Source: Frankia nepalensis (GTDB taxonomy: Bacteria > Actinomycetota > Actinomycetes > Frankiales > Frankiaceae). From it: a stretch of DNA of 39,132 bases. A program made the translations under genes and the position numbers. Positions within the stretch are counted from its first letter, which is position 1. Each line of letters begins with the position of its first letter. The notes beneath the pieces are model-generated. The model worked only from the letters and a program-made list of their open reading frames with translations. It did no database searches and had not been told where the DNA came from. The stretch covers positions 1-39,132 of the forward strand of contig NZ_JADWYU010000186.1 in the NCBI RefSeq assembly GCF_016786325.1, given 5' to 3'. This document shows positions 31,814-39,132 of this stretch, in pieces.

Positions 31814-32497
31814 GTCGGCGTAGCGGCGGGCGGCCGCGAGAGCGGCCCGGAGGGTCGCGCCGTCGACTGGCACACCCGCGTCGCCGCCACGCCCGCCGGG
31901 ACCGAAGTAGATCCCCGCATACGCGGCGGTGTCGCGCTGGAACCGCCAGCCCTCGGCGAGCGGGCCGACGTCCACCCTGTCGTAGCCGATCTCGTCGAGG
32001 AAGGCGGTGACCGCCGCCTTCGCGTCGGCGTGATCCCCAGCGATCGCCAGCACTGAGCGGTCCGGCGCCCCGGCCGGGCGGGCCAGTGACAGCAGATGCT
32101 TGAAGTAGATGTTGTTGAAGACCTTGACGACCTTCGAGTCAGACAAATGCCGCTGCACCAGCTCGCTGGTCGTGGTCCGCTCGTCATCGAGCTCGGCGAT
32201 CTGCCCGTCCCGCTGCGGGTAGTAGTTGCAGGTGTCAAGCACGATCTTGCCGGCAAGCGGCTTCGTCGGCACGCTCTCGTAGGCACGCAGCGGGACGGTC
32301 ACGACCACCAGGTCACCGGCGCGCGCCGCCTCGTCGGGCGTGCCGCCCCTGGCCTGAGGACCGAGCTCGGCCACCAGGCCGGCCAGCGTCTCGGGGCCGC
32401 GCGAGTTGCTCAGGACCACGTCATGGCCGGCCGCGAGGGCGAGCCGAGCCACGGTCGAGCCGATGTTGCCGCTTCCGATCAGTCCGATCGTCGTCAT
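31799..32497 (-). CDS. NADPH-dependent F420 reductase-like oxidoreductase
   Basis: The 232-residue protein belongs to the F420-dependent NADP oxidoreductase family (pfam03807). The N-terminal Rossmann loop GLIGSGNIGSTVARLA binds NADP(H), and SNSRGPETL follows as the ribose-phosphate segment. The rest includes the VFNNIYFKHLLSLARP region seen in this family. It would move hydride between NADPH and F420 or a related cofactor, but many family members have other substrates. The ATG at 32497 has a weak GGCGG site. It diverges from the EAL gene. Confidence 0.83.
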   Translation of the reverse strand: MTTIGLIGSGNIGSTVARLALAAGHDVVLSNSRGPETLAGLVAELGPQARGGTPDEAARAGDLVVVTVPLRAYESVPTKPLAGKIVLDTCNYYPQRDGQIAELDDERTTTSELVQRHLSDSKVVKVFNNIYFKHLLSLARPAGAPDRSVLAIAGDHADAKAAVTAFLDEIGYDRVDVGPLAEGWRFQRDTAAYAGIYFGPGGRGGDAGVPVDGATLRAALAAARRYADTVTG

Positions 32498-32630
32498 ACC
32501 GCCGCAACGGCCCGTCCGCGCCGCGGCATTCCCGGCCGATGGCGATGCGCGGCAGCTGGAGCCGGGCCCGCGTCCACCGGCGCGGAGGGTTGGCCGACGA
32601 CCGCCCGGGCAGACCCGCCTGGGGGATGCG

Positions 32631-33860
32631 ATGCCGACGACGTTTGGACCGCGCGCGCGGGTGATCGAGCCGGACAGGAAGGTCACGGACCTGCTCGACG
32701 TGCTGCGCCTGCACATGGACATGGACGTCGCGGTCCTCGGCATGTGGGATGGCGACCTGCTGGTCGTCCAGGTGGTCGCCGGTGACGGACGACGGTTCGG
32801 GCTGGCTCCTGGCACCACCCTCCGGCACTGCCGAGAGCTTTGCCTCGACGTGGAGAACGGCCTTCTTCCTGTCCTGTCCTGTGATGTCGCCAAGGATCCC
32901 CGGGTGGCGAAGCCCACCGTGCTGACGCGCCTGCGGGCCGGCGCCTACACGGTGACGACGCTGACGGACCCGAGCGGCGAGCGCTACGGGCTGCTGTTCT
33001 GCATGGCCCGTCGGCCGCGGCCGTCGCTGCAGGGACGCCACCACCAGTTCCTGTGCCTGACGGCCGCGTTCCTGGGTGACTCCCTGCTCGACCTCCGGCA
33101 CATGTGGGAGGCGCGCAGCGAGGTGTGGTCGACGATCAGCGACCTCATCGACGCCGGCAAACCGAAGATCGTGTACCAGCCCATCGTCCAGCTCGACACG
33201 GGCGAGGTCGCCGCCGTCGAGGCGCTGGCCCGGTTCCCCGCCCGCCGCGGCGGGAAGGTCCGCAGCACCGAGGAATGGTTTCTCGACGCCCATCTGGTGG
33301 GTCTGTCGACGGAGCTGGAAACGGTCGCGATCAAGCACGCGCTCACGGCGCTCCCCCGGCTCGCCGACGGCATGCTGCTCGCGATCAATGCCTCGTGCGG
33401 CACGATCGCCGCCACTCTGCCCGATATCATCCTCGACCTCCCGGGCCGAGATCGACTCATCATCGAGATCACCGAACACGAGAACTGCCTCACCAAACCG
33501 AAGGCGATGCGGGTCATCCAGCACTTTCGCGAGCTCGGCGTCCGCATCGCGATCGACGACACCGGCACGGGCTACTCGGGCCTGGAGCAGCTCGTCAGGC
33601 TCCGCCCGGACATCATCAAGGTCGACCACATCTTCACCCGCAAGCTCCACCGCGACCCCGCCCGCCGCGCGCTGGCCGCCGGCCTGGTCCAGCTGGCCCG
33701 CGAGATCGACGGAACGGTCGTCGCGGAGGGGATCGAGACCACCGTCGAACGCGATGCCGTGATCAGCGTGGGTATCTCCCACGGGCAGGGATTCCTGCTC
33801 GGCAGACCAGCACCCACCCCGCCGGCCACGCCTCGCCTGGAAGCCGCGAGCAGGCTGTGA
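32631..33860 (+). CDS. GAF-EAL c-di-GMP phosphodiesterase
   Basis: The 409-residue protein has an N-terminal GAF domain (about 20-150, DVAVLGMWDGDLLVVQVVAG ... GERYGLLFCMAR) and a C-terminal EAL domain from about 178. The catalytic set looks complete: Glu197 in EALARF, Asn in AINAS, Glu in EITEH, the Asp pair in IDDTGTG, Lys in IKVD, Glu in AEGIET and Gln in GQGFLLGRP. It should hydrolyse c-di-GMP, with GAF sensing a small ligand or redox signal. The ATG at 32631 has a GGGGGA site nine bases upstream. It converges on a membrane GGDEF protein gene. Confidence 0.88.
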   Translation: MPTTFGPRARVIEPDRKVTDLLDVLRLHMDMDVAVLGMWDGDLLVVQVVAGDGRRFGLAPGTTLRHCRELCLDVENGLLPVLSCDVAKDPRVAKPTVLTRLRAGAYTVTTLTDPSGERYGLLFCMARRPRPSLQGRHHQFLCLTAAFLGDSLLDLRHMWEARSEVWSTISDLIDAGKPKIVYQPIVQLDTGEVAAVEALARFPARRGGKVRSTEEWFLDAHLVGLSTELETVAIKHALTALPRLADGMLLAINASCGTIAATLPDIILDLPGRDRLIIEITEHENCLTKPKAMRVIQHFRELGVRIAIDDTGTGYSGLEQLVRLRPDIIKVDHIFTRKLHRDPARRALAAGLVQLAREIDGTVVAEGIETTVERDAVISVGISHGQGFLLGRPAPTPPATPRLEAASRL

Positions 33861-33918
33861 ACTCGGCTGGGTGGGCTCGGACGGGTCAGGGTTCGGATGG
33901 GTCAGGGTGTCGAACGCG

Positions 33919-36414
33919 TCAGCCCTCGGTCAAGGCCGCGGCCGGCCAGTTCGGCCAGTTCCCGGAGCGGCCGGCCAGTTCCTGGAGCGGTTGCGGAGGC
34001 CCGAGCAGGCTGCCCTGTCCGAAATCACAGCCGGCGGCGCGAAGGGTGTCGAGCTGGGGCTGGGTCACTATGCCGTCCGCGACCACGGTCAGCCCGGTTG
34101 CCGCCGCGAAGTCGATGAGCGCCTTGCGGGCGGGCGGCACGGTGCGCCGCGAGGCCTGCCCGGCCGACAGCAGGTCGGCGGACAGCGCCCTGTCGAGCTT
34201 GATGAGGCTGACGGGTAGCCGGTAGAGCGCGCCAAGCGAGCTGTCCAGGGCACCGACGCCGTCGAGGGCGATGTCCACGCCGGTGCCGGTGAGCCAGCCA
34301 AGGATGGTCTCGGCGGCGGTCAGGTCGGGGATGCGGGCGGTTCTCTCGATCTCCAGGACCAGCGTGCCCGCACCCAGGTGGTGGCGGCGCAGCGACTCCT
34401 CGACGCGGTCGACGAACTCGCGCCTGCCGACGCTTCCGGGGGACACGTTGAGGTGCAGGCGGACGGGGGCGCCCAGCCGATCCCGGATCGCCGGCAGGTC
34501 CCGGCAGGCGCGCTCGCGCAGGTAGCCGTCCAGGTCGTCGGCCAGGCCGTCCCGCTCCGCCACTCCGAGGAGCTCGCGCGCCGGTATCGGAGCGCCGGAC
34601 GCCTGTGTCCAGCAGAGCATGGCCTCGACGGCGGCCGTCCGGCCGTCGCGCAGGCAGCGGATCGGCTGGTAGCAGACGGTGAGCGCGCCGGGGGTGGCGT
34701 CGCCCATCAGCTTCGCCGCGAGGGACGAGCCGCTCAGGTCGTCCGCGTCCGCGGTGGCGGACCCGCGGGGATAGTGGGTGACCAGGCTGCCCTTGGCGCC
34801 GTGCTTGGCGGCGTACATCGCGCTGTCGGCCTGGTGCAGCAGCTGCTCGGCATCGTCGGCGGGCTGGCCGAGGTCGGCCGTGGCCAGACCGACGCTCGCG
34901 CCCATGTACCTGAGGTGCCCGTGGATGGTGAAGGGCGGGCTCATCGCGGCCAGGATCCGCTCTCCGATGCGGCGCCCGAGGACTGTCGGCGTGCTGGCGT
35001 GCTCCGTTTCGGTGATCAGGACAGCGAACTCGTCGCCGCCCAGGCGAGCCACGAGATCGTCCCGCCGGACCGCTTCGCGTAGCCGTTCGGCGACCGCGCG
35101 CAGCAGGTCGTCGCCCGCCCCATGACCGAGGGTGTCGTTGACGGACTTGAAGCCGTCGAGATCGACAAACAGCACACCCACCGCCTGGCCGCCGGACTGG
35201 TGGTCCGCGATGGCTCGTTCGAGTTCTCGGGTGAAGTGGGCACGGTTGGGCAGCCCGGTCAGCGGATCGTGGAAGGCCTGGTAGCGGACCTGGTCATGGG
35301 CCGCCTGCAGCGTGGCGAGCAGGCGAATATTCTGCGCCACCGTGATCAGCTGGCGAACCGCCACCAGCGTCGCCAGGATGAGCGTCAGGAAGAGCGCGGC
35401 GCCTCCCAGCGCGGCGCCGCTGGCCGCCAGCCCCACGATGATGACGGCGGCGGCCCCAAGCGGCAGGTATGGCACATAGTTGTGTGCCCACGGCCAGCCC
35501 ACGCGTCCCGTCCGCGGCCGGGTCAGATCATCGCCCGAGCTGCCGGCCTGTCGGCGACGCTCGGGTACGACGATGGCCAGGGCGAGCAGCGGCGGACCGA
35601 CGGCCAGGCAGGCCCAGTAGGGCGCGGTGGCATCGATCTCCGGCGCGTGTTCGATCGACAGGTTCACCGTCTGCGCCTCGGGGGCGAGCAGCACGGCCAG
35701 CCCGATGCCGAGCAGGGCCAGCGACCGGCCGTTACGCGGCTGGCGGAAGGTCCCGACCAACATCACAACGATCAGCGCGAGCATCCCCCCCAACGAGATC
35801 GCCATCGCGATGGCAAAGGACAACCCAGGCAGATCGCCGGAGACGATCTTGCCCAGCACGACGATCCAGACGATCAGCAGCATGGAGACCATGATCACCA
35901 GGCCGTCCAGCGCGACGAGCGCGTCCGAGTAACGGGGCCGCCCGACCCGCCGCCGGGGAGGACCCCGGCTGACGTCACCGCCGTCCACCTTGGTCGGGAT
36001 CCACAGCAGGCCCGCCAGGATGATGGCGCAGGGCAACAGGTACACGAGATCCGCGCGGCCGAGTGTGGCCTCCGGGATACGCAGGACGGCATATTGGCGG
36101 ACCCAGTCAGCGGCACCGAAGACCGAGGTGATCGGGATCGTCCCCACCAGCAACCGCCAGCGGCGATCAGGACCACGGGTCCGCGCCACCCCCACCATGG
36201 CGACCACCGCCGCGGCGACGGCCGCGAAGATCATCGTTGTCGCCTGGAAGATCAACTGCTCCCGGCCGTCCAGGAATGGCAGGGGAAGGACCGCCGACAG
36301 GGCGAGGATGACGGTGCCAATGGCCAGCACCCGGAAGGTCCTTTCGGTGACCGGCTGAACGCATCCAGCAGTGGATGTCTGGCGCGACCGAGCGCTCCCT
36401 AGCCCCATGGACAT
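33919..36414 (-). CDS. Membrane GGDEF protein with degenerate EAL domain
   Basis: The product of about 831 residues has eight or more N-terminal membrane helices, then a GGDEF domain with intact LGGDEFAVL near 458 and the DLDGFKSVND metal segment, then an EAL-like domain from about 578. Its EAL is degenerate: EAM replaces EAL, the catalytic Asp pair DD becomes DG (LDGVGALD), and the AEGVET loop becomes ADGIVT. The predicted result is an active diguanylate cyclase with a non-hydrolytic, perhaps c-di-GMP-binding, C-terminus. ATG 36414 follows GGAGGA; frames up to TTG 36618 are open, and ATG 36408 is also possible. It converges on the GAF-EAL gene. Confidence 0.85.
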   Translation of the reverse strand: MSMGLGSARSRQTSTAGCVQPVTERTFRVLAIGTVILALSAVLPLPFLDGREQLIFQATTMIFAAVAAAVVAMVGVARTRGPDRRWRLLVGTIPITSVFGAADWVRQYAVLRIPEATLGRADLVYLLPCAIILAGLLWIPTKVDGGDVSRGPPRRRVGRPRYSDALVALDGLVIMVSMLLIVWIVVLGKIVSGDLPGLSFAIAMAISLGGMLALIVVMLVGTFRQPRNGRSLALLGIGLAVLLAPEAQTVNLSIEHAPEIDATAPYWACLAVGPPLLALAIVVPERRRQAGSSGDDLTRPRTGRVGWPWAHNYVPYLPLGAAAVIIVGLAASGAALGGAALFLTLILATLVAVRQLITVAQNIRLLATLQAAHDQVRYQAFHDPLTGLPNRAHFTRELERAIADHQSGGQAVGVLFVDLDGFKSVNDTLGHGAGDDLLRAVAERLREAVRRDDLVARLGGDEFAVLITETEHASTPTVLGRRIGERILAAMSPPFTIHGHLRYMGASVGLATADLGQPADDAEQLLHQADSAMYAAKHGAKGSLVTHYPRGSATADADDLSGSSLAAKLMGDATPGALTVCYQPIRCLRDGRTAAVEAMLCWTQASGAPIPARELLGVAERDGLADDLDGYLRERACRDLPAIRDRLGAPVRLHLNVSPGSVGRREFVDRVEESLRRHHLGAGTLVLEIERTARIPDLTAAETILGWLTGTGVDIALDGVGALDSSLGALYRLPVSLIKLDRALSADLLSAGQASRRTVPPARKALIDFAAATGLTVVADGIVTQPQLDTLRAAGCDFGQGSLLGPPQPLQELAGRSGNWPNWPAAALTEG

Positions 36415-36661
36415 GCTCCTCCCACCGGCAGTATCGCCATGGGCACCGAACGCCACACCTGGTCGCGCTGTTAGCTCCTGGCCGGTGACAACTGGTAGCG
36501 CGGGCCGCGGGCGCGCGCCGCTCCGCCCGCTCTGCCCTCGTGTCGGCGCATCCGCGACGGATGCCGGCCGCGCGGATGACGTGGTCGGAGCCGTTCGCAC
36601 CATGAGTTCGCTGTACAAGGGGCGCCGCGACGGATCGGGAGCGAGCCCGGAGTCGGCGGGC

Positions 36662-38803
36662 TCAGGGTTTGGCGGGGATGACGAGGGCGTCTACGGCTAT
36701 CGCGCCCTTGCCCGCTGGGCGGACCAGAATGGGGTTGATGTCCAGTTCGGCGACCTGGTCGCCCAGATCCACGGCCAGGGCCTGAACGCGCAGGATGATG
36801 TCCACTAGGGCGTCTATGTCACCGGCGTGCCGACCGCGGGTACCGCGAAGCAGCTTGACGCCCTTCGTCGCCTCGATCATCGAGCGCGCGTAGTCGGCGT
36901 CGAACGGCGGAACGCCGAAGGAGACGTCCTTGAAGACCTCGGTGAAGACGCCGCCAAGGCCGTAGGTGATGGTGGGGCCGAAGGGGTGCTGGTGTGAGAC
37001 GCCCAGGATCACCTCGGCCACGGCGTCGGTGACCTGCTGGGCGACGAGGACGCCGTCGACGGTCGCGCCGGGGGCCGCGGACGCGGCCGCGGCGAGCAGG
37101 TGGTCGTAGGTGGCGCGGACGGCGGCCTCGTCGGCCACACCGACGACGACCAGCCCGAGGTCGGACTTGTGCGCGATGTCCGCGGAGACGATCTTCATGA
37201 CGACGGGGTAGCCGTAGCCGGACGCCGCGGCGACGGCCTCGTCGGCCGACCTCGCGATCCGCTCCCCCGCGACCGGGATGCCGTAGGCGGCGAGCAGCCG
37301 CTTGGACGTGACCTCGTTGAGCGCCGCGCCGGTCGCGCCCGCCAGCAGGTCGCGCGCCGCGGCGCGCGCCGAGGAGCGCTCGTCGGACGCCGGCCCACCC
37401 GTCTCGGCTTCGAACGGGCTCCGGTAGTCACGGACGAAGGTCGAGTAGCGGCCGAGCTCGGAAAGGCCGCGGACCGCCGCGCCGAACGAGTGGAACACCG
37501 GCACGCCGGCGTCGCACAGGGACTTGTAGGCCTCGTCCCGGATGGGCGAGATCCAGGCGGCGACCACCGGCTTGCCCTCGCCGGCTAGGAATTTCTGGTG
37601 CAGCGCCACCAGGTCACGGGCCAGCGCGTCGCTCATGCCCGGGAAGACGCCGGTGATGGGCGCGAAGAGCACGTCGGTGTTCGGGTCGTCGAGCATCAGC
37701 TCGAGAACCTTGCGGTTTTCAGGACGGGCGGTGATGGCGCCGCCGGAGTCGACCGGATTGTCCCGGCGCAGGTACCAGGGGATGTACTCCTCGAGCGCGT
37801 CGACCGTCGACTGCTCGAACTTCGGAATCTTCACCCCGGCGGCGCCGAACAGGTCGGCGAGGTGCGACGCGGTGCCGCCGGACATCGCGTAGACGGCGAT
37901 GCCGCCGGTGCCGCCGACCAGGCCGGTGTGGCAGAACATGTTGGAGATCTCGATGACCTCGTCGAGGTCGTCGACCCGGATGACGCCGTACTGCTCGAAG
38001 ACCGCGTCGTGCACGGCGTCGGCACCGGTGAGGTGGCCCGTGTGCGCGGCGGCCATCACCCGGCCCTCCTCGCTGCGGCCGACCTTGATCGCGATGATCG
38101 GGATGCCGGCCTTGGCGCAGGCGTCGGCGGCCAGCTGGAAGGCCCGGCCGTCCTGGAAGCCCTCGACATAGGTCGCGATGGCGCCGATGTCCGGCCGGTG
38201 CGTGGCCAGGTAGGCGACGAAGTCGGCCCATTCCAGGTCGGCCTCGTTGCCGATCGTCGCCCAGATCTCAATGCCGACGCCGAGGGCCTGCGCCTGGGTG
38301 ATCGGGCGGCCCTGGTAGCCGGACTGGGTGACGATGGCGAGCTTCTTCTTGCTCGGCAGCCCGTCGGGCCAGGGCTCGAAGATGTTCAGGTTGGTGTTCG
38401 GGCCGATGATCCGGGTCGCCCCCGAGGCCAGCTCCTTGAGCTTCGCGTCGGCCGCGTCGCCCTCGGCGGTGCCCAGCTCGCTGAAACCGGCGGAGAAGAC
38501 GACGACGAAGCCGGCGTTCCGGTTGACCGCCTCCTCGACGACCGGCAGCGCGTCGCGGACCAGCACGATGACGATGTCCGGGTCGGCCGGCAGCGCGCTG
38601 ACGCTCGGGTAGGCCTTGGTGCCCAGGATCTCGGGCTTCTTCGGGTGCACCGGGACGACCTCGGCGCCCAGCGCGCCCAGGCGCGCCGAGACCTGCGTCC
38701 ACTGCGCCCGCTGCTGGGTGCCCTCGGTGTCGGACGCGCCGACGACGGCGACGTACCGCGGCGAGAACAGCCGCGACCAGTCGACGTGCCGAATCTCAGG
38801 CAT
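36662..38803 (-). CDS. NDP-forming acyl-CoA synthetase
   Basis: The 713-residue protein has the full domain order of NDP-forming acyl-CoA synthetases: CoA-binding Rossmann (VAVVGASDTEG), succinyl-CoA-ligase-like domains with the phospho-His segment AHTGHLTGADA, and a C-terminal ATP-grasp domain (SADIAHKSDLG ... LDINPILVRP). It interconverts an acyl-CoA and NDP with the free acid and NTP, or activates an acid to its CoA ester. AAGGAGG six bases before ATG 38803 fixes the start; an open extension to 38890 is untranslated by this reading. It stands alone on the minus strand and may feed short acyl-CoA products of the catabolic island into energy metabolism, though the two are 23 kb apart. Confidence 0.9.
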   Translation of the reverse strand: MPEIRHVDWSRLFSPRYVAVVGASDTEGTQQRAQWTQVSARLGALGAEVVPVHPKKPEILGTKAYPSVSALPADPDIVIVLVRDALPVVEEAVNRNAGFVVVFSAGFSELGTAEGDAADAKLKELASGATRIIGPNTNLNIFEPWPDGLPSKKKLAIVTQSGYQGRPITQAQALGVGIEIWATIGNEADLEWADFVAYLATHRPDIGAIATYVEGFQDGRAFQLAADACAKAGIPIIAIKVGRSEEGRVMAAAHTGHLTGADAVHDAVFEQYGVIRVDDLDEVIEISNMFCHTGLVGGTGGIAVYAMSGGTASHLADLFGAAGVKIPKFEQSTVDALEEYIPWYLRRDNPVDSGGAITARPENRKVLELMLDDPNTDVLFAPITGVFPGMSDALARDLVALHQKFLAGEGKPVVAAWISPIRDEAYKSLCDAGVPVFHSFGAAVRGLSELGRYSTFVRDYRSPFEAETGGPASDERSSARAAARDLLAGATGAALNEVTSKRLLAAYGIPVAGERIARSADEAVAAASGYGYPVVMKIVSADIAHKSDLGLVVVGVADEAAVRATYDHLLAAAASAAPGATVDGVLVAQQVTDAVAEVILGVSHQHPFGPTITYGLGGVFTEVFKDVSFGVPPFDADYARSMIEATKGVKLLRGTRGRHAGDIDALVDIILRVQALAVDLGDQVAELDINPILVRPAGKGAIAVDALVIPAKP

Positions 38804-38915
38804 GAAGATCCTCCTTGCGGAACTCGCTCGCTGAGAGGCGAACCAGGAAAAACAACGCGCCGCCCAGACGGGGCGAACCATGACAGACATGACGCTGGGA
38901 CTGTGTCCCGCACGG
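38804..38915. promoter_or_regulatory. Upstream region of the acyl-CoA synthetase gene
   Basis: It contains the AAGGAGG ribosome-binding site and an A/T-richer patch (AGGAAAAACAACG near 38846-38858) that could hold the promoter. A small GGGAC-TGT-GTCCC hairpin lies at 38897-38909. No gene is seen. Confidence 0.4.
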
Positions 38916-39132
38916 CGCGGAGGCGCGCCTGCGCGGAAGCCCGGCCACGAGCGAAGCGAAGTGGCCTCCCCGCGGGGAGCGGGTTGATTCGTGACGTTGC
39001 GGTGTTACACGACTGAGCTGGCGCGGAGGCGCGCCTCCGCGGAGGCCTCCCCGCCGGGAGCGGTTGATTCGTGACGTTGCGGTGTTACGCGACTGAGCTG
39101 GCGCGGAGGCGCGCCTCCGCGGAGGCCCGTCC
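38916..39132. repeat. 80-bp tandem repeat with 20-bp palindromes at the window edge
   Basis: Two near-identical units of about 80 bp, starting at 38963 and 39044, share GGTTGATTCGTGACGTTGCG. Each contains the perfect palindrome CGCGGAGGCGCGCCTCCGCG (39022-39041 and 39102-39121). A one-mismatch third palindrome lies at 38916-38935. Other inverted repeats in the stretch are CTCCCCGCGGGGAG (38966-38979) and GGCCAC...GTGGCC (38943-38966). The array runs to the edge, so its full length is not visible. It has no CRISPR-like spacers, and no open frame explains it. Confidence 0.85.

Noticed and set aside
37598-39016. 472-codon plus-strand frame over the NDP-forming synthetase
   Set aside because: Shadow frame with repetitive Asp/Val/Gly/Arg composition; the minus-strand gene is clearly real.
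38916-39132. CRISPR array at the right edge
   Set aside because: The repeats are directly contiguous 80-bp units without unique spacers, and no cas gene is present.

Overview
The window comes from a very GC-rich (by eye about 70% or more) actinobacterium. Codon third positions are almost all G or C, GTG starts are frequent, and the gene content (LIV-type transporters, DUF35/thiolase/MaoC sets, an F420-type reductase, Ser/Thr kinase-WD40 fusions, Ada-AlkA) fits a Frankia/Pseudofrankia-like soil organism. That placement is inference. No rRNA, tRNA, CRISPR array, transposase or phage gene was seen.

Region 1 (1-13.6 kb) is a catabolic island for an acyl-CoA-linked substrate. It encodes a partial amidohydrolase, an acetoacetate decarboxylase-family enzyme, a KshA-like Rieske oxygenase, an AMP-forming acyl-CoA ligase, a GntR/FCD regulator, a LIV-type ABC importer (LivH-LivM-LivF fused into one polypeptide, plus LivG), an Ltp2-like thiolase-fold protein without the thiolase cysteine, a MaoC hydratase, a DUF35 protein, a second hotdog protein and a class III CoA-transferase. 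Thiolase fold + MaoC + DUF35 is the set that in steroid side-chain catabolism hydrates an enoyl-CoA and cleaves it by retro-aldol. A related 17-bp motif lies in three of the island's promoters, so the genes look like one regulon. The solute-binding lipoprotein at 16.1-17.5 kb probably completes the importer.

Region 2 (13.6-24 kb) holds a Ser/Thr kinase with a Pro/Thr/Asp/Ser repeat linker and a seven-bladed WD40 C-terminus, the solute-binding protein, a TetR-MFS efflux pair with a palindromic operator, an alkylation-repair pair (Ada-AlkA fusion and Ogt), a YdeI-like protein and an APH-like kinase.

Region 3 (24.1-30.3 kb) is an envelope-stress or antimicrobial efflux module. A lipoprotein, a membrane-fusion adaptor with a peptidoglycan-binding domain, an ATPase and a MacB/FtsX permease form a tightly overlapping minus-strand operon. 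It diverges from an OmpR-type response regulator and histidine kinase. A direct repeat spaced by one helical turn lies between the two units.

Region 4 (30.3-39.1 kb) has a small ClpX-type zinc-finger/HTH protein that appears leaderless and may regulate itself, a DUF302-like protein, an F420-type NADP reductase, a convergent c-di-GMP pair (intact GAF-EAL and membrane GGDEF with degenerate EAL), an NDP-forming acyl-CoA synthetase, and an 80-bp palindrome-bearing tandem repeat running to the window edge.

Points most worth following up: the island regulon and its motif, a GntR frame with no ATG/GTG/TTG start but a well-placed Shine-Dalgarno before ATA, a 27-codon leader ORF coupled to the CoA-transferase, the leaderless zinc-finger/HTH gene, the Cys-pair repeat lipoprotein, and two genes whose stop codons lie within short tandem repeats.
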